From contig DAOWBD010000002.1 in the NCBI GenBank assembly GCA_030634235.1, positions 1 to 28,239 on the forward strand: a DNA stretch of 28,239 nucleotides, in the 5' to 3' direction. The position numbers were made by a program, and so were the translations under genes. Source of the DNA: Candidatus Omnitrophota bacterium (GTDB taxonomy: Bacteria; Omnitrophota; Gorgyraeia; Zapsychrales; Zapsychraceae). The notes below the pieces were generated by a model. It was not told where the DNA came from. It did not search any database and saw only the letters and a list, made by a program, of their open reading frames with translations. Shown in pieces: positions 14,297 through 22,630 of this stretch (position 1 is the first letter of the stretch; every line of letters begins with the position of its first letter).

Positions 14297-15313
14297 TTAT
14301 TTCGAAAATTTTTGTGTAAAGGCCTTTAGCTCGTTGAGTTTTTCCAGCGCCTTGCCTGAATCGATCGTCTCCTTGGCCAGTTCCATTCCCAAAGAAATAT
14401 CCGTAACCTTCCCGGCAATATACAGCGCATAGGCGGCATTCAAGAGGACGATATCCCTCGTCGGTCCGGATTTGCCATCCAAGATATCTTCACAGATACC
14501 AACATTTATCTCCAGGTCGCCACCCTCAAGGTCCCGTGGCTGCGCAAGATCAATTCCAAGCTCCTCCGGCGAGATATCATAGGAAATAATCTCATTACCG
14601 TCATATTCGCTGATAAATGTCTTGCCCGTTGTCGTGATCTCATCGAGGCCATCGCTGCCGTGAACGACCATGGCGCGCTTTAATCCCAGATTTTTAAGGA
14701 CTTGTGTCATCGGCTCAACAAGGTCCCGACTGTAAACCCCTAAAACCTGATGGGTCGCACGGGCCGGATTCGTCAGCGGCCCTAAGATGTTAAAGATCGT
14801 CGCAACACCGAGCTTTTTCCGGACGGGAGCGACATTTTTCATCGCCGGATGAAGCTTCTGGGCGAAAAGAAAAGCGATACCGACCTCGTCAAGACAAGCG
14901 CTTAAATGCTCTTGCTCCATATTCAAATTGACGCCGAGCGCCTCAAGAACATCGGCGCTGCCGCATTTGCTTGAGACCGACCGGTTGCCGTGCTTCGCGA
15001 CGGCAACGCCGGCGCCCGCGACAACAAGCGCGGTGATCGTCGAGATATTGAACGTGTTTTTCCTATCGCCACCGGTCCCGCAGGTATCTAAAATATCTGT
15101 ATGTTTGGTATCGATGCCGACGACAAACTTGTGCATGATCTTGGCGGCACCGGTGATCTCATCGACCGTCGGGCCTTTCTCCTGCAGCGCAAGCAAGAAA
15201 TCAGCAATATCATTTTCATCCGACACTCCCGACATGATCTCATGCATGATCTCCTCGATCTCATCCTGGGTTAAATTTTCTTTATTCTGCAGCTTCTCGA
15301 TATAAGATCTCAT
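14297..15313 (-). CDS. trpD: Anthranilate phosphoribosyltransferase
   Basis: TrpD transfers phosphoribose from PRPP to anthranilate. The 338 residues are of usual length. The PRPP-binding CGTGGDRKNTFNIST, the KHGNRSVSSKCGSADVLEALG anthranilate/metal stretch, PVRKKLGVATIFNILGPLTNP and VVHGSDGLDE are all present. It is a stand-alone enzyme without a fused TrpG domain. The start overlaps the trpG stop by four bases (ATGA). Confidence 0.97.
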   Translation of the reverse strand: MRSYIEKLQNKENLTQDEIEEIMHEIMSGVSDENDIADFLLALQEKGPTVDEITGAAKIMHKFVVGIDTKHTDILDTCGTGGDRKNTFNISTITALVVAGAGVAVAKHGNRSVSSKCGSADVLEALGVNLNMEQEHLSACLDEVGIAFLFAQKLHPAMKNVAPVRKKLGVATIFNILGPLTNPARATHQVLGVYSRDLVEPMTQVLKNLGLKRAMVVHGSDGLDEITTTGKTFISEYDGNEIISYDISPEELGIDLAQPRDLEGGDLEINVGICEDILDGKSGPTRDIVLLNAAYALYIAGKVTDISLGMELAKETIDSGKALEKLNELKAFTQKFSK

Positions 15314-15885
15314 TTTGACCCTTTCATGTTAAGAAAATTCTTTAAGATCTTTTTGCCTTCCGTCGTCAGTATCGATTCCGGATGGAACTGAACACCCCAT
15401 AACGGAAAATCCTTGTGCTTGAGAGCCATAATCTCCCCGTCGCTGGTCCTTGCCGTTACCACGAGGCACTTCGGCATAGTCTTCTTGTCGATCACTAAAG
15501 AATGATAGCGCGTGGCTTCAAACGGATTCTCAATACCCTTAAAGATCTCTTTGTTGTTGTGACGGATCATCGACGTCTTCCCGTGCATCAATTTCTTTGC
15601 CCGTATGATTTTCCCGCCGTACGCATAGCCGATGCTTTGATGCCCAAGACAAACTCCAAGGATCGGAACAGTCCCGGCAAATTCACGGATCAGATCGACG
15701 GAGATCCCCGCGCCTTCAGGACGTCCGGGCCCGGGCGAAATAACAATGTGTGTCACTGCCATGCGCGTGATCTGCTCGAGCGTCAATTCGTCATTGCGGT
15801 ACACCATTAGATCACCGCCGAGTTCTCCGAAATACTGAACAAGGTTATACGTGAATGAATCATAATTATCGATCATTAGGATCAT
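15310..15885 (-). CDS. trpG: Anthranilate/aminodeoxychorismate synthase glutaminase subunit
   Basis: The class I glutamine amidotransferase has 191 residues: DNYDSFTYNLVQYF at the start, oxyanion strand VISPGPGRPEGAG, the catalytic Cys C79 in GVCLGHQSIGYAYGG, and H168/E170 in GVQFHPESI. It supplies ammonia to TrpE (anthranilate) and in many bacteria also to PabB (folate). TrpE is absent from the window, so the partner is encoded elsewhere. Its position before trpDCF supports trpG over pabA, though it may serve both. The start has GAGGA eight bases upstream and lies two bases after the murA stop. Confidence 0.95.
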   Translation of the reverse strand: MILMIDNYDSFTYNLVQYFGELGGDLMVYRNDELTLEQITRMAVTHIVISPGPGRPEGAGISVDLIREFAGTVPILGVCLGHQSIGYAYGGKIIRAKKLMHGKTSMIRHNNKEIFKGIENPFEATRYHSLVIDKKTMPKCLVVTARTSDGEIMALKHKDFPLWGVQFHPESILTTEGKKILKNFLNMKGSK

Positions 15886-15887
15886 GA

Positions 15888-17150
15888 TTATTCCTCTTCC
15901 CGGTAAACTTTCGCGCCAAGAGCTGTCAGTTTTTCATCCAGGCCCTCATACCCGCGCTCTAAGTGATACATGCGATGGATCTCAGTTCTCCCTTTTGCCG
16001 CCAAGCCAGCGACGATCAGCGCCGCCGAAGCCCGCAGGTCCGACGCCATGACCGGCGCGCCGTAGAGCTTCCTAATGCCCTGCACGATCGCATTGGAACC
16101 GTCACGGCGGATATCCGCACCCATTCGGTTGAGCTCAGCAATATGCATGAAGCGATCCGGATAAACTTTATCGGTAATAACACTGACGCCTTGTGTGACG
16201 GACATAAAGGCCATGAACTGTGCCTGAAGGTCCGTCGGAAAACCTGGATAAGGATGCGTCGTGATCCCGATTGGTTTAATGGACTTGCGCGGCTTCACTT
16301 TGATCAGGCCATTTTCATTCGTGACCTTCACGCCCGCCTGGTTGAGTTTATCGACGAGCACCATAAGGTGTGAAAAGCATCCGCCTCTTAAAGTAATTGA
16401 ACTCTTTGTCGCCGCAGCCATCAAAATGTATGTCCCAGCCTCAATGCGGTCGGGGATGATCCTAAACGACACACCGCGAAGTTTCTTAACGCCCGTTACC
16501 ATCAAGCAATGGCTGCCTTTCCCTTTAATTTTCGCGCCCATCGCAATCAGGAATTGCGTAAGGTTCTCGATCTCGGGCTCGCAAGCGGCCGATTCAATAA
16601 TGGTCTGACCTTTCGCAAGCGTTGCAGCCATTAAAATATTCGCGGTCGCCAACACAGATGATCCGAACATCCCTCCAAGATAAATATGTGCCCCACGAAG
16701 ATGCCGCGCGTGCGCCGTCACATAACCGTTCGCGATCTCGATCTTCGTCCCCAGCGCCTTTAAACCCTTAAGATGCAGATCGACGGGACGGATACCGATT
16801 ACACATCCGCCGGGTAATGATACTTTCGCTTTCTTCAGTTTCGCCAAAAGCGGGCCTAAAACACAAAACGACCCGCGCATCGTCGAGACCAATTTGTAGT
16901 CGGCAATATGGCTGGCCTTACCCGTGGCCGAGATCGTCACTTTATCGCCCGCAACCTCGACGGTCTATCCCAAAGATTCTAGAAGTGCGATCATCGTCTT
17001 TGTATCGCGCAACTGAGGCACGTTGCGTAAAACGCAGGGCTCGTCGGTCAACAGCGTCGCAGCCATGATCGGCAAGGCGGCGTTCTTTGATCCGCTGATC
17101 TTCACCTCGCCCTTTAAGGGCCTCTCGCCTTCAATAATTAATTTTTCCAT
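15888..17150 (-). pseudogene. murA: UDP-GlcNAc enolpyruvyltransferase interrupted by one in-frame TAG
   Basis: MurA makes the first committed peptidoglycan precursor. The frame from 17150 to 15888 is 421 codons, the usual MurA size, and is intact except for TAG at codon 62 (16965..16967), in LLESLG-stop-TVEVAGDKV. Both sides look functional: K22-N23 in [10 protein letters not shown] upstream, C116 in LPGGCVIGIRPVDLHLKG downstream, plus GYVTAHA, PDRIEAGTY, HPYPGFPTDLQAQ and DLRASAALIVAGL. Downstream restart at GTG 16940 would lack K22. Possible explanations are an assembly error, a recent nonsense mutation tolerated by a second murA, or suppression. The start overlaps prmC by 13 bases and the stop is two bases before trpG. 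Confidence 0.9.
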
Positions 17151-17950
17151 GATCCCCCCAGACGGGCAAAAACGATCCTCTGTGTTCCCACATAATCTTT
17201 ATAAAATTTGATCTCGCCGTATTGTGGATACTGGGCAAAAATCTTTTCGATCCCCTCGCGCTGGCCGTCGCCGATTTCCATGACAAGAAAGCCGTTCGCC
17301 GTAAGAAACTGCCAGCCGTATTCAATGATCGACCGGTAGAACCGTAAGCCGTCATCGCCGCCATCTAATGCCAGGCGCGGCTCGCGCCGGACATCGTCAG
17401 GTAATTGCGCCAGCTGTCCCGTCGGGATGTACGGAGGATTGGAAACAATCACATCAAATTTCTCCCCCTGACGGATCGCCTCCTTCATGTACAGAACCAT
17501 GTCATTATTGAGAAATTCTATTCTCTGCTCAACATTATTCGCCGTTGCATTCTTGACCGCCAAAGCTAAAGCGTCATCGCTAATATCAATAGCCGTTACA
17601 TTCATCTCCGTAAAATATCTTAAAAGCGCAACTGTAATATTGCCGGATCCGACGCCGAGGTCCAACACGTTGAGCGCCTTCTTGGGCATTGCCCTGATCT
17701 TCTCAATGGTCAGGTCAACTAAGATCTCCGTTTCGGGACGAGGGATCAGCGCCCGCCGGTCGACGGAAAGCGGAATGCCCATAAAATCACATTGGCCGAT
17801 AATATATTGCAACGGCTCCCCTTGCGCCCGTCGGAACCGCATCTGATCATACCGGGATCTCTGAAACGGTGTTAATTCGCCTTTATTAACAGCCAGATCC
17901 ACGCGCCGGCAATCCAAGACAGAGGTCAGCATCCATTCATTCTCAGTCAT
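17138..17950 (-). CDS. prmC: Peptide chain release factor N5-glutamine methyltransferase
   Basis: PrmC methylates the Gln of the GGQ motif in RF1 and RF2. The 270 residues have the SAM site [15 protein letters not shown] (95-109), acidic IDIS (121-124) and the signature [11 protein letters not shown] with NPPY at 171-174; before them lie [16 protein letters not shown] and [13 protein letters not shown] typical of the family. The N-terminal helical domain is slightly short compared with the usual 280-290 residues. It overlaps prfA by eight bases, so substrate and modifying enzyme are co-translated, and overlaps murA by 13. Confidence 0.96.
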   Translation of the reverse strand: MTENEWMLTSVLDCRRVDLAVNKGELTPFQRSRYDQMRFRRAQGEPLQYIIGQCDFMGIPLSVDRRALIPRPETEILVDLTIEKIRAMPKKALNVLDLGVGSGNITVALLRYFTEMNVTAIDISDDALALAVKNATANNVEQRIEFLNNDMVLYMKEAIRQGEKFDVIVSNPPYIPTGQLAQLPDDVRREPRLALDGGDDGLRFYRSIIEYGWQFLTANGFLVMEIGDGQREGIEKIFAQYPQYGEIKFYKDYVGTQRIVFARLGGSWKN

Positions 17951-19007
17951 TCATCGTCTCCTCGGCATCGGCTTTATTGAGCGCCTCGGCGAGCTCATCT
18001 AAACTTCCGTCCATAATGGCCATCAATCGGTGCGTCGTAAATCCAATACGATGGTCCGTCACGCGCCGGTCCGGGTAATTGTACGTACGGATCTTTTCGC
18101 TGCGGTCGCCCGACCCGACTTTAAGTTTTCGATCCCGGGATTCCTTCTCGGAGCGCTCGCTCGCGATCTTGTCCGCCAGACGCGCGCGCAGAACACGCAT
18201 CGCTTTATGCTTGTTCTTCAACTGGGAACGCTCGTCCTGGCAAATAACGACAAGGCCCGATGGCAAATGAGTGATTCGCACCGCCGAATCCGTCGTATTG
18301 ACACTTTGCCCGCCCGGCCCGGAAGAACGGAAAATATCGATCTTCAGTTCCTTGGGATCAATATTGATATCGACCTCCTCGGGTTCGAACAAAATAGCGA
18401 CAGTCGCCGCCGAAGTATGAATACGCCCAGACGCCTCGGTATCGGGAACACGCTGAACGCGATGCGCGCCGCTTTCCCATTTCAGGTGCTTCTCCGCGCC
18501 TTTGCCGCTGATGCTGAAAATAACTTCCTTAAACCCGCCGGTCTCCGACGCGTTACTGCTGATCGTCTCGACCGTCCATCCCTTTTGATCTGCGAATTTC
18601 GTATACATTCGGAACAGATCGGCGGCGAACAAACTCGCCTCCTGCCCGCCGGTACCTGCGCGGATCTCGAGAATCAAGTCGCGGTCTTTCTCCTGCTTCC
18701 TCGGATTCGTCAGGTCATTGAGCCGGTCCAAAAGTTCCTGCTTTTTGTCCGTCAAGTCCTCGAGCTCAACTTTCGCCAGCGTCTCGAATTCCTTATCATG
18801 CTTCTCCGAAAGAAGCACCTCAGTCTCCTCGATCTGCCCGACGACCGCCTTGTAGGAACGGAACGTCGTGACGACCGGCGAGATGCCGGAATACTCCTTA
18901 GCCAGTTTTTTATACCGGCTTTGATCGGCAATGACCTGCACGTCCGCCAAAAGCTGCTCTAATTCGGCGTAGCGCTTTTCTATTTTTTCGTACTTCTCCA
19001 AAGACAT
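17943..19007 (-). CDS. prfA: Peptide chain release factor 1 (UAA/UAG)
   Basis: The 354-residue protein has RF1 length and lacks the programmed frameshift of prfB. The stop-codon recognition tripeptide PxT is present as PDT (188-190) in HRVQRVPDTEASGRIHTS; Asp in the middle is less usual than Ala or Val but that position varies. The peptidyl-hydrolysis GGQ is at 232-234 in RSSGPGGQSVNTTDSAVRITH. The AGTGGQEAS segment (118-124) is also normal. RF1 reads UAG, relevant to the TAG in murA two genes downstream. The start follows rpmE by two bases and lacks a strong Shine-Dalgarno sequence. Confidence 0.97.
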   Translation of the reverse strand: MSLEKYEKIEKRYAELEQLLADVQVIADQSRYKKLAKEYSGISPVVTTFRSYKAVVGQIEETEVLLSEKHDKEFETLAKVELEDLTDKKQELLDRLNDLTNPRKQEKDRDLILEIRAGTGGQEASLFAADLFRMYTKFADQKGWTVETISSNASETGGFKEVIFSISGKGAEKHLKWESGAHRVQRVPDTEASGRIHTSAATVAILFEPEEVDINIDPKELKIDIFRSSGPGGQSVNTTDSAVRITHLPSGLVVICQDERSQLKNKHKAMRVLRARLADKIASERSEKESRDRKLKVGSGDRSEKIRTYNYPDRRVTDHRIGFTTHRLMAIMDGSLDELAEALNKADAEETMND

Positions 19008-19009
19008 AT

Positions 19010-19213
19010 TTACTGGTTCTTTTTATAACGTTTTTTGAAGCGTTCGATACGACCTGCCATATCGACGAATTTCTTGTCGCCCGTGAAGAACGGATGACAT
19101 TTCGAGCAGATCTCCACTCGGATATTCTTTTGTGTCGACCGCGTATGGATCACCTCCCCGCATGCGCAGGTAATGGTCGTTTCTTCATACTGTGGGTGAA
19201 TCTTCGGTTTCAT
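19010..19213 (-). CDS. rpmE: 50S ribosomal protein L31, zinc-binding form
   Basis: The 67-residue protein is the C+ type of L31: [11 protein letters not shown], then C16 and C18 in TCACGE and C36 and C39 in [12 protein letters not shown], which bind zinc, and the conserved [16 protein letters not shown]31 bridges the subunits. Shine-Dalgarno AAGGAG lies upstream of the ATG. It sits between rho and prfA, an arrangement common in many bacteria. The zinc form suggests the cell may hold a second, zinc-free paralog elsewhere, which cannot be judged here. Confidence 0.96.
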   Translation of the reverse strand: MKPKIHPQYEETTITCACGEVIHTRSTQKNIRVEICSKCHPFFTGDKKFVDMAGRIERFKKRYKKNQ

Positions 19214-19242
19214 CGCTGTTAACTCCTTTTATCTTTTGCATT

Positions 19243-20628
19243 TTACATTTGGCTGAGATTATCCAAAAACTCAGCATTTGATTTATATTTACTGATTTTA
19301 TCGATCAGCAATTCCATCGCTTCGGCGGAATTCAGATCGTGCACCGCTTTTCTAAGAAGCCAGATGCGCTGCAGATCATTTTCCGGAATCAATTTCTCTT
19401 CATGGCGCGTGTTCGAGCGCTTGATGTCGATCGCCGGGTAGATCCTTCTCTGGAACAGGTTGCGGTCCAACTGCAATTCCATATTACCCGTTCCCTTAAA
19501 TTCCTCAAAAATAACCTCATCCATGCGGCTTCCCGTATCGATGAGAGAGGTCGCAATAACCGTCAAACTGCCTCCCTCTTCGACCGCACGCGCCGCGCCG
19601 AAGAATCTCTTCGGCTTATGAAGCGCATTAGAGTCGACACCGCCGGAGAGGATCTTGCCGCTGTGCGGGACGACCGTGTTATACGCGCGCGCCAGGCGCG
19701 TGATGCTGTCCAAAAGGATCACGACGTCGCGCTTGTGCTCGACGAGGCGCTTGGCCTTCTCCAGCACCATCTCGGCGATCTGAACATGGCGCTCAGCCGG
19801 TTCATCGAACGTCGAGGAGATAACCTCGCCCTTCACGCTTCGCTGCATGTCCGTGACCTCCTCGGGGCGCTCGTCGATCAGAAGGACCATCAGGATCACA
19901 TCCGGCTGATTCTGCATGATCGAATTCGCGACCTTTTGCATGAGCACCGTTTTGCCGCTATACGGCGGTGCGACGATCAAGGCCCGCTGCCCTTTTCCGA
20001 GCGGCGTCAGCAAGTCCATGATCCGCATCGAAATTTCCTTCTCATCCGTTTCCAGAATGATCCGGTCCTTCGGATAAAGCGGCGTCAAGTTGTCAAAGAA
20101 TATCTTCTCTTTGCAGTTTTCCGGATTCTCAAAATTCACCGCCTCCACTTTAAGTAAGGCGAAATACTTCTCGCCCTCTTTCGGAGGACGGATGTGTCCG
20201 CCAACACTGTCGCCAGTCTTCAAATCAAAGCGGCGAATCTGTGAAGGCGAGACATAAATATCGTCCGGACACGGAAGATAATTATAGTTCACACTCCGCA
20301 AAAAGCCAAATCCTTCTGACAGGATCTCCAGAGTCCCCTCACCAAACATCAAACCCTGATTTTCGGCCTGAGCCTGGAGAAGCTTGAAGATCAAATCCTG
20401 CTTTCGGATACCGCTAATACCGTTGACCCCCATGCTTTTGGCAAATTTGGTCAACTCGGACATCTTACTGTCCTTGAGCTTCGTAATATCCATGTAGTTT
20501 TCTTTGGGTGGTTTCGTGTCTTTCTTCACAGCGGCCTTTTCCTTGCTTTGCGCTGTCTTTTCCACTGCCTTTTCCTCTGCCTTTTCCGCTGCTTTGATCT
20601 CTCCAGCTGTTTTACTTTCTTTTGTCAT
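19243..20628 (-). CDS. rho: Transcription termination factor Rho
   Basis: The hexameric RNA helicase ends transcripts at rut sites. With the ATG at 20628, which overlaps the coaE stop as ATGA, it has 461 residues; a start at 20640 would add four. Residues 1-45 form a Lys/Glu/Ala-rich extension absent from E. coli Rho. Then come the N-terminal helical Rho_N part ([17 protein letters not shown]), the RNA-binding cold-shock domain with GFGFLRS (106-112), Walker A APPYSGKT (220-227), Walker [16 protein letters not shown] and the [28 protein letters not shown] secondary RNA region (written here in parts: [25 protein letters not shown]). All catalytic parts are present. Confidence 0.97.
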   Translation of the reverse strand: MTKESKTAGEIKAAEKAEEKAVEKTAQSKEKAAVKKDTKPPKENYMDITKLKDSKMSELTKFAKSMGVNGISGIRKQDLIFKLLQAQAENQGLMFGEGTLEILSEGFGFLRSVNYNYLPCPDDIYVSPSQIRRFDLKTGDSVGGHIRPPKEGEKYFALLKVEAVNFENPENCKEKIFFDNLTPLYPKDRIILETDEKEISMRIMDLLTPLGKGQRALIVAPPYSGKTVLMQKVANSIMQNQPDVILMVLLIDERPEEVTDMQRSVKGEVISSTFDEPAERHVQIAEMVLEKAKRLVEHKRDVVILLDSITRLARAYNTVVPHSGKILSGGVDSNALHKPKRFFGAARAVEEGGSLTVIATSLIDTGSRMDEVIFEEFKGTGNMELQLDRNLFQRRIYPAIDIKRSNTRHEEKLIPENDLQRIWLLRKAVHDLNSAEAMELLIDKISKYKSNAEFLDNLSQM

Positions 20629-21233
20629 AATTTTTCCCATACCTGTTTTACCTTAAGTTTAATTTGTTTAAATGTTCCATCATTATCTATGATCAAATCC
20701 GCTAAACGGATTTTTTGCCGCAGGGACATTTGTGCTTTGATGCGCCGTTTGGCCTCTGCTTTCGTTATGTTCATTAATTTTGTTGCCCGGGCAATGCGAT
20801 TGGCCCTGCTGGCTTTGACCACAACCGTCCAATCAACCTCCCGGTCAAGTTTTGTTTCAAACAAGAGCGGCACGTCTAAGACAACAACCGTTCTTTGTTT
20901 ACGTTTCCTGTATTGCTTCACTTTCGCTAAAAGAGCCTTACGGACTTCCGGATGAATGATCGCTTCAAGCTTGCGCAGTTGCTTCGGATCCCGAAACACT
21001 TCATCCGCCACTTTTTTCCGGTCGATCTTCCCTGCCGTTAAAATATCCTTGTTGCCGAACGCCTTAGCGGTCCGTCGGAAACAGACCGTCCCGGGACGCA
21101 ACAGCCGGCGAGCAATCGCATCGGCGTCGATCACTTTTGCGCCTAAGCCCGCGAACATCTTGGCGACCGTGGATTTTCCGGACCCCAAGCTTCCCGTCAA
21201 TCCAACAACAACACACTTATTGCTTCTCGACAT
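20625..21233 (-). CDS. coaE: Dephospho-CoA kinase
   Basis: CoaE carries out the last step of coenzyme A synthesis. The 202-residue protein has the P-loop [12 protein letters not shown] (11-22), then [45 protein letters not shown] and the lid [11 protein letters not shown], ending with [12 protein letters not shown] use the ATG at 21233, just before the P-loop; the frame is open to 21296 but that portion is glgA coding sequence. It overlaps the end of glgA by 17 bases and the start of rho by four. Confidence 0.96.
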   Translation of the reverse strand: MSRSNKCVVVGLTGSLGSGKSTVAKMFAGLGAKVIDADAIARRLLRPGTVCFRRTAKAFGNKDILTAGKIDRKKVADEVFRDPKQLRKLEAIIHPEVRKALLAKVKQYRKRKQRTVVVLDVPLLFETKLDREVDWTVVVKASRANRIARATKLMNITKAEAKRRIKAQMSLRQKIRLADLIIDNDGTFKQIKLKVKQVWEKL

Positions 21234-22626
21234 TATGATAGATTTCCTGATAAATGCGCGCGGACTTCTCCCAGGAAAAGTCACAGCGAAACACATTCTT
21301 TCTCAAATGATCGAATTCTTTTTCATTGCGGAACACCTTGATCGCCTTCTGGATGACTTTCAAGAATGACGCGCTCGAATAATTGGTAAAAACAAAACCA
21401 TTGCCGTCTTTGTTCATCGGCCCGAACGATTTAACCGTATCGGCCAGGCCGCCTGTCTTATAAACGACCGGGATCGTGCCGTAATACAAACTGATCATCT
21501 GACTCAAGCCGCACGGCTCGAATTGCGACGGCATCAAGAACAAGTCGCTTCCCGCATAGATCTGATGGCCCAGAGGTTCGTTAAAATCAAGACATACCGC
21601 GATATTGTCCGAATAAAGCGCAGCTGCTTCTTTCAATTTCTTCTGATACTGTTCATCACCCAGCCCTAAGAAAACCATTTGAATATCCATCTTGACGAGG
21701 TCATCGAGCGTCTCAATGATCAGGTCGAGCCCTTTTTGATGCGATAGTCGCCCGACAAAACCGAGAAGCGGGACATCATCGCGCACATCGAGATAAAGCT
21801 CTTTTTGTAGCTGCATTTTGTTGGTCAGCTTCGCATCGCCAAAATCTTCGGCAGAATATTTCTCCGCAATGAACCCATCAGTTTTCGGGTTCCAGATATC
21901 ATGATCCAATCCGTTGAGGATCCCAGTCACCTCGTCGTAACGCTCGCCGAGAACACCTTCCAACCCGCAGCCGAACTGCTTGGTCTGGATCTCCTTGGCG
22001 TATTGTGGGCTGACCGTCGTAACCTTATCGCTGTAAACAATGCCCGCTTTGAGCAAATTAAGCTGATCATAGAATTCAAAACTTTGAGCGACAAAGGAGC
22101 CTTCCACATCGAGCTTCGGGTATTGGACTTTCGGGAAAACCCCCTGGAACGCCAGGTTGTGAACCGTCATGATCGTTTTTGTCTTCAAGTAAAACGCGTC
22201 ATCCTTATATTTTTCCTTGATGTAAACAGGAATCAAGGCCGACTGCCAGTCGTGACAATGAATAATATCCGGCTGGAAATCGATTTGCTTCAACAGCCGG
22301 AGCGTTCGATCACAGTAAAATCCGAACCGGTCGAGGTTATCCGGATAATCTCCGGAAGTATCACCGTAAAGCCCTTCACGCCCGAAATAGCCTTCATGCT
22401 CGATAAAATGAACCTGGATATTGTTCCCGATCTTTGCCCGCGATACATTCTCGGTGACCTGTTCCACCGAATATCCGCTTTTACCGACACAACTGTATCC
22501 TGGCATGACAATGGCCACCTCGATACCGATCTTCTCGAGCGCAAGCGGAAGCGAGCCGCACACATCGGCTAACCCGCCTGTTTTAGCGAACGGAACAACT
22601 TCTGACGAACAAAATACAACTTTCAT
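21217..22626 (-). CDS. glgA: Glycogen (starch) synthase, GT5 family
   Basis: GlgA extends alpha-1,4-glucan using ADP-glucose. The 469 residues have the N-terminal K15TGGLADV motif, the GT5 catalytic domain with HCHDWQSAL, MTVHNLAFQG, TVSPQYAKEIQT and LNGLDHDIWNP, and the C-terminal GT-B half with FVGRLSHQKG, the glutamate-containing PSQFEPCGLSQM and a second YKTGGLADTV. No other glycogen gene is next to it; it sits between polA and coaE. ATG follows the polA stop by four bases, with GGAG inside the last polA codons as its likely ribosome site. Confidence 0.96.
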   Translation of the reverse strand: MKVVFCSSEVVPFAKTGGLADVCGSLPLALEKIGIEVAIVMPGYSCVGKSGYSVEQVTENVSRAKIGNNIQVHFIEHEGYFGREGLYGDTSGDYPDNLDRFGFYCDRTLRLLKQIDFQPDIIHCHDWQSALIPVYIKEKYKDDAFYLKTKTIMTVHNLAFQGVFPKVQYPKLDVEGSFVAQSFEFYDQLNLLKAGIVYSDKVTTVSPQYAKEIQTKQFGCGLEGVLGERYDEVTGILNGLDHDIWNPKTDGFIAEKYSAEDFGDAKLTNKMQLQKELYLDVRDDVPLLGFVGRLSHQKGLDLIIETLDDLVKMDIQMVFLGLGDEQYQKKLKEAAALYSDNIAVCLDFNEPLGHQIYAGSDLFLMPSQFEPCGLSQMISLYYGTIPVVYKTGGLADTVKSFGPMNKDGNGFVFTNYSSASFLKVIQKAIKVFRNEKEFDHLRKNVFRCDFSWEKSARIYQEIYHNVEKQ

Positions 22627-22630
22627 GTGT

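Noticed and set aside
16965..16967. Reading the murA TAG as a recoded sense codon.
   Set aside because: At least five other genes in the window use TAG as their natural stop and RF1 is encoded here.
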